A stretch of 64,000 bases of DNA from assembly GCA_028532985.1 (NCBI GenBank), contig JANCIK010000012.1, forward strand, positions 1,116,001-1,180,000, read 5' to 3'. The stretch comes from Stropharia rugosoannulata. Lineage: Eukaryota > Basidiomycota > Agaricomycetes > Agaricales > Strophariaceae. Under the pieces are notes generated by a model that was not told where the DNA came from, did no database searches, and saw only the letters and a program-made list of their open reading frames with translations. Below are positions 59,982 to 64,000 of the stretch, piece by piece (the first letter of the stretch is position 1; every line of letters starts with the position of its first letter). The position numbers and the translations under genes were made by a program.

Positions 59982-61979
59982 AATTATATATCTTTCTAAT
60001 AGTGATGGATGATCGGTAATCGAGGTGGTTCTTCACTCTGCGCTGCCGCGTTGTAGCTGAGCATTGCGGGGCCATGTATAATCATAAAACGTCCATGAGA
60101 ACCACGATCAGATTGGGGATGGAGTCGGCCCTGAGAAGAGATTGGCCTTGGATTGGCCTACCAAACTTAGATTATTGGCGATGCAATATGAAATGCTATC
60201 ATTAGCAGCTACAACGGTTATAAAACGAGGTAGCTTGGCTTCCTGGGGCCACTACTTGAAACGTTGCCCAGTCATGTGTGGTCGGATAAAAGAACCTCGA
60301 TACGACTTGCCTCCGATGATTACGGCATCGTTCCGATTTGCCGCGAAGCCGGCTTGCCGAGATTTAGGTGATGCCGCTATGTCGGCTTCCTCCGGACACG
60401 GCGGACAGTGTAATCATCGACGTACTGCATGTACGGCTAACACAATAAGAAGTATAAGACGTTACCCTAAGGTAGTGAAAGTAAGGCAAATCTTGCTTAA
60501 CAGAAAAGCTCAACGTTCCTGTTCTCTTGAACTTTAGCTAACGGAGATAGCCAAAGCCGAGCTCGGCATGCTAGTTGGATAAGTAAGAAATCGCCGGATA
60601 ACTTTGGCCGGCGCCATTCTCAGCAAGATCGAGACTATACGTACTTCAATATAATCGTACATGCCTACGAGTTTGACGGTATGCTTACTTGCTACCTGAA
60701 TCAATCACCACGACCTTGTGGTCTCTCACATTAACAGTATATTGTGGGAGTTAATGAAGATACGTATCGTCAAGAAAGTGGGTAATATGTCAGGTTGCAG
60801 TTTAAAATCACTCAGAATTACCTGTTTTCTAAGCTTGAGCATCTCAGGTCTCTTACTTGATATTTGTAAAAGACCCTTGAAGCTGTTGAGGGTGGCTGGC
60901 TAATCCGGTAGTGAGTAAGAATGTTCTATTAATGAGTCGTTAAGGCGCGGCCCTGCGTAGCGTGGTGCTTACTGGAGCTTCGCTCTTTTACCCAATTACT
61001 GTATCTTGTATTCGGCAATTAACCGAGCTGATAACGCGGATGATAACTGAATTTTTTTGTATATACATGGGAGTGAATGTTCACAGTCTGGTTAGCATGC
61101 ATGATGATAGCCGTGCTCGAAGAGCAGAGTTTTATGAACATCTATTTAAACTTCATCTTACATTTAAAACAGAGATAACATAGCTCCTTGCTGATGCTAA
61201 CTATTAAGACAATGTATGCGTTGTAGCGAATATCTTCACCTTAAGTACTGTTGGCCCAACTTTGGAGAAAAAGTCGAGAAGGACCGGCAGGCTCCGGACA
61301 CTTTCACGCGATTCACAGCGCTCTCGCCGCGGCACTTCCCCAGCCCTCTTCGAGTCCTCCCATCTCCATTGACTCATTATAAGCTCTAGAGAGTAAATCA
61401 GAGAGTAAGGAGTCTTCCGGAGCAGTATGATTTCATAAGGACCAGGGACCTATCTGTGCTGTTAGAAAATAATCGTCATTTCAGAAGCGCCGAACTATCA
61501 GACCCAATCAAACCCAAGTATTCGAAGCAAGTGCACAAATTTAATGTCTAAAGCGATTCAGAATGATTAAAAACCATTAGAGCCTACGATATGAGCACTT
61601 TATTCCTGTGTCATATTATGCCTGGCTTCCTTTTACTCTGATTGAAGCTATCTAAAAATAGACCAACTACGCCCCAATCATGATAATTTTGGCAAAACAC
61701 AAGTAAGGGACGCAAAGGCTTTGCCCCAGGTCTAATTCAATTATAAAAGGTGGAGAAAAGCTTTACAAACTGGGCTTCCTCTACAATCAGCTTCCCCGTA
61801 GCAGTAGCGTCGAAATCACTTAAGGAAAACTATACATTCTCTTGTGCCAGTGGGAAAATGCCCAGGAGATCTGGTCGAACATTACATGAAAAGTACAGCT
61901 TACACACCCACTTGACACCCTCTATTAAAACAATATATTTATAGGCCAGAAATATGTATGACACCTGTAGATTAGTAGA
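59982..61979. other. 2-kb intergenic stretch
   Basis: From the O-methyltransferase start to the 3' end of the transporter. A 131-codon plus frame at 60142-60537 is rich in Arg, Cys and Ala and resembles no family I know; it may be decayed mobile DNA. The second copy of the dispersed GGGACGCARAGGCTT element lies at 61705-61724. Nothing else supported. Confidence 0.45.
61705..61724 (+). repeat. Dispersed 20-bp element, copy 2
   Basis: AAGGGACGCAAAGGCTTTGC and its flanks match 57849-57868. It lies about 255 bp beyond the 3' end of the MFS gene, again downstream of a minus-strand gene. Confidence 0.4.
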
Positions 61980-64000
61980 TTAGAGTTGGTAGCGGAACTT
62001 GGGATGTAAGTAGCCCAGGTCTTTGATCTCCTGTTCGGTCTTGCCGACAAGGCGGTGGTCTCTCTCGCCCCGATCGCGCTTGGCGTTCTCCCAGCGGAGG
62101 TAGAGGTAGCCGAATCCTGCGAGAAAGACAACGACGATGCTGGCGACGAGGTTGAGTGTGTTACCCTTGTGGTAGTTGGGTGCGTCCTTGGGAACGTAGG
62201 TCCACACGCTAAAGCGGAACTAAGCTCTCTGGCTCTAAATAAAACAAAGCTAGATGAAGGTACGCACGCAACGAGAGATCCTATGGCTCCAAGGCCTGGA
62301 ATGGCAGCAGTAACGATGGCGCGCATAGTGTCGGGAGCGGCATTGTCAGTGCCCCAGATGAGGAAGAGCGGACCACATGGGGTTCCACCAACGACGCTCA
62401 AGAAACAGGCAGCATAACTGTAAAATTTTAGACATAGACGCCAGTTGAAATACGACCACTACTAACCGGGCGTGGGGGTTCTTAGTTGAAATGGCGATAG
62501 CGTACCCGATAACGACCAGCATCATGGAGCACATAATGGGCAGCCACCTCTGCCTCGCCTTGAAACTCCAGGTGACAATAATGACGACCCAGACAGCCGC
62601 GACGGCAAAGGGAGGAACGGTCCGAAGCTGAGCTTGAACAATAGCTACAGATCATAAACAATATCAGTATTTCGTAGTCAGTCAATACGCCTCAAGTAGT
62701 ACGAACTGTAGTGGCCAACTAGATGCATATGTCAGAGACGATTTTAAGTTTAGTTGGCGCGACGTACGTGTGTTAACGACAGTGGGGAGGAACAAGCTCA
62801 AGCCTTGGAAGGAGATGTTGATTAACATGAAACCAACAGAGCAGATAGCAGTCTAAGAGATTTAATATAGCAGTGAGCAATTGCAGTAGTTGAATAAGAG
62901 TAAGATTACATACCCAGATATTGAAAGACTGTAGGAAGAGTTTCCAAGTCGTTGCCTCCTTCTTTCCATCGGTCTTAATGATGGCATCCGCGTTATGGCG
63001 AGCAATGACGAGAGCTCTTTCCTCAGCATTCAGCATGCGTGAGGTTAAGGGATCATTAGGAATGATGAAGAAGAGGGCGATACCAACGGAACTGGTGATA
63101 AGACCTTCAATAAAGAAGATCTACGGAGCATCAAAGTCACTTTTTAGCATTTGCTTTGTTAATTGGTTAGAATATATATTTACCTTTCTCCAGCCGTGCA
63201 CTTCACCGAAGTCCTTGATTGACAGAAGACCAGAAGCAAGAAGACCGCCGACTAAAAGCAGCGTCGATTAGCGCTGCCCGGTGGCTGTGAAAAGAAGCGA
63301 AGGAACTGACAGGCTCCTGCAATACTTGGTGCAAGACCGAAGAAGAATCCCGTGCGCAGGACGAGCTCACTACGTCTGTAGTACTATAGAATACTGTTAG
63401 ACCGCGCCTCCAAAGCCAACCACAACCACTGGACTTACACGAGCCAATAGATATACGAGCGCAGACTGAGAAATATCATCAGTATCACTGGTCAACGTAT
63501 ACCTACGCACGGAAGAATGCTCACCAAGGAACCACCTTCAGCAAGGCCGAGGAAAACACGCGTCACAATCAGAGTATGGTAGTTGTGTACGAAGGCAGAT
63601 CCGAAAGAAACTATCCCAAAGGCGAAAGTGAGGATGGCAATCCAGACTGATCCGACGCGCTTCATAATAAGATTTGACGGGATGTCCGAAATAAAATACT
63701 GAAGATCATGGTGAGAATGCTAAAGGAGCTGGAAAAAAGGAGACGGAGAACTAACACATATATAAAATATAGTGAGCGCGATGTTGAAGTCAAAGCCTTT
63801 CATATTAAGGTCCTTCTCAATACCTTTTGTTCTAGATTAGTTCAATGGACGGTCGACAGTGGATCATTATTTTACCTGCAATCTTGGCATTGCCTGATTA
63901 CGCTCCTATTAGCAACATAACTGAGAAATAGATGGCTATTCATAATCACCAATTGCAGTCCTAGATTACGAGGTGGGTTTAGCTAATAAGAAAGGTAGTT
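61980..64000 (-). CDS. MFS transporter, anion:cation symporter family (Tna1/Dal5-like), 5' end outside window
   Basis: Plasma-membrane carrier for a small organic anion such as nicotinate, allantoate or pantothenate in characterised yeast relatives; the substrate here is unknown. The C-terminal half is clear: DNAAPDTMRAIVTAAIPGLG, WTYVPKDAPNYHKGNTLNL, a last membrane segment VVFLAGFGYLYLRWENAK and the family ending RDRGERDHRLVGK...FRYQL with the stop at 61980. Upstream exons read GIEKDLNMKGFDFNIALTIF, YFISDIPSNLIMKRVGSVWI, GSAFVHNYHTLIVTRVFLGL and, near 63860, GNAKIAG. The start codon and first membrane segments lie beyond position 64000. Exons are many and short (about 60-200 nt). Confidence 0.88.

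Noticed and set aside
60142..60537. 131-codon plus-strand frame as a gene or transposase remnant
   Set aside because: No transposase motif, terminal repeats or family similarity could be seen, so only its presence is recorded.

Overview
The window is nuclear DNA of a filamentous basidiomycete, most likely an Agaricomycete. Genes are dense, on both strands, and mostly cut by many 45-70 nt GT-AG introns. Four F-box/leucine-rich proteins and three DUF6534-type multi-pass membrane proteins, families typical of mushroom-forming fungi, occur alongside fungal housekeeping genes (AUR1, ERG25, CFIm25). All models were spliced by hand; exon edges given as coordinates were checked for reading frame.

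Left part (1-31.7 kb): a vacuolar SulP-type transporter with STAS and cyclic-nucleotide-binding domains diverges from the cleavage factor CFIm25. Next come a decayed flavin monooxygenase copy, a small retroposed-looking insert with 15-bp direct repeats, and an intact salicylate-hydroxylase-like monooxygenase. They are followed by a Dbl-homology/PH RhoGEF, a CCoAOMT-like O-methyltransferase, an F-box gene with a one-base frameshift inside its F-box, AUR1 (inositol phosphorylceramide synthase), a serine carboxypeptidase with a truncated tandem copy beside it, an O-fucosyltransferase-like type II membrane protein and a questin-oxidase-like (DUF4243) protein.

Right part (32-64 kb): DUF6534 protein A, ERG25, two F-box genes, DUF6534 protein B (probably frameshifted), an alpha/beta hydrolase and a fourth F-box gene. 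Then a tandem pair of questin-oxidase-like genes, DUF6534 protein C, a COMT-type O-methyltransferase and the 3' part of an MFS (anion:cation symporter family) transporter that runs off the right edge.

Two themes stand out. Questin-oxidase-like genes twice lie next to DUF6534 genes (29.7-33.8 kb and 50.2-56.9 kb), which suggests duplication of a block. The 50-64 kb stretch combines two putative Baeyer-Villiger-type oxygenases, an O-methyltransferase and a transporter, a make-up reminiscent of anthraquinone tailoring clusters, but no polyketide or terpene synthase is visible here. Several duplicated, truncated or frameshifted copies show that the region is evolving by local duplication and decay.
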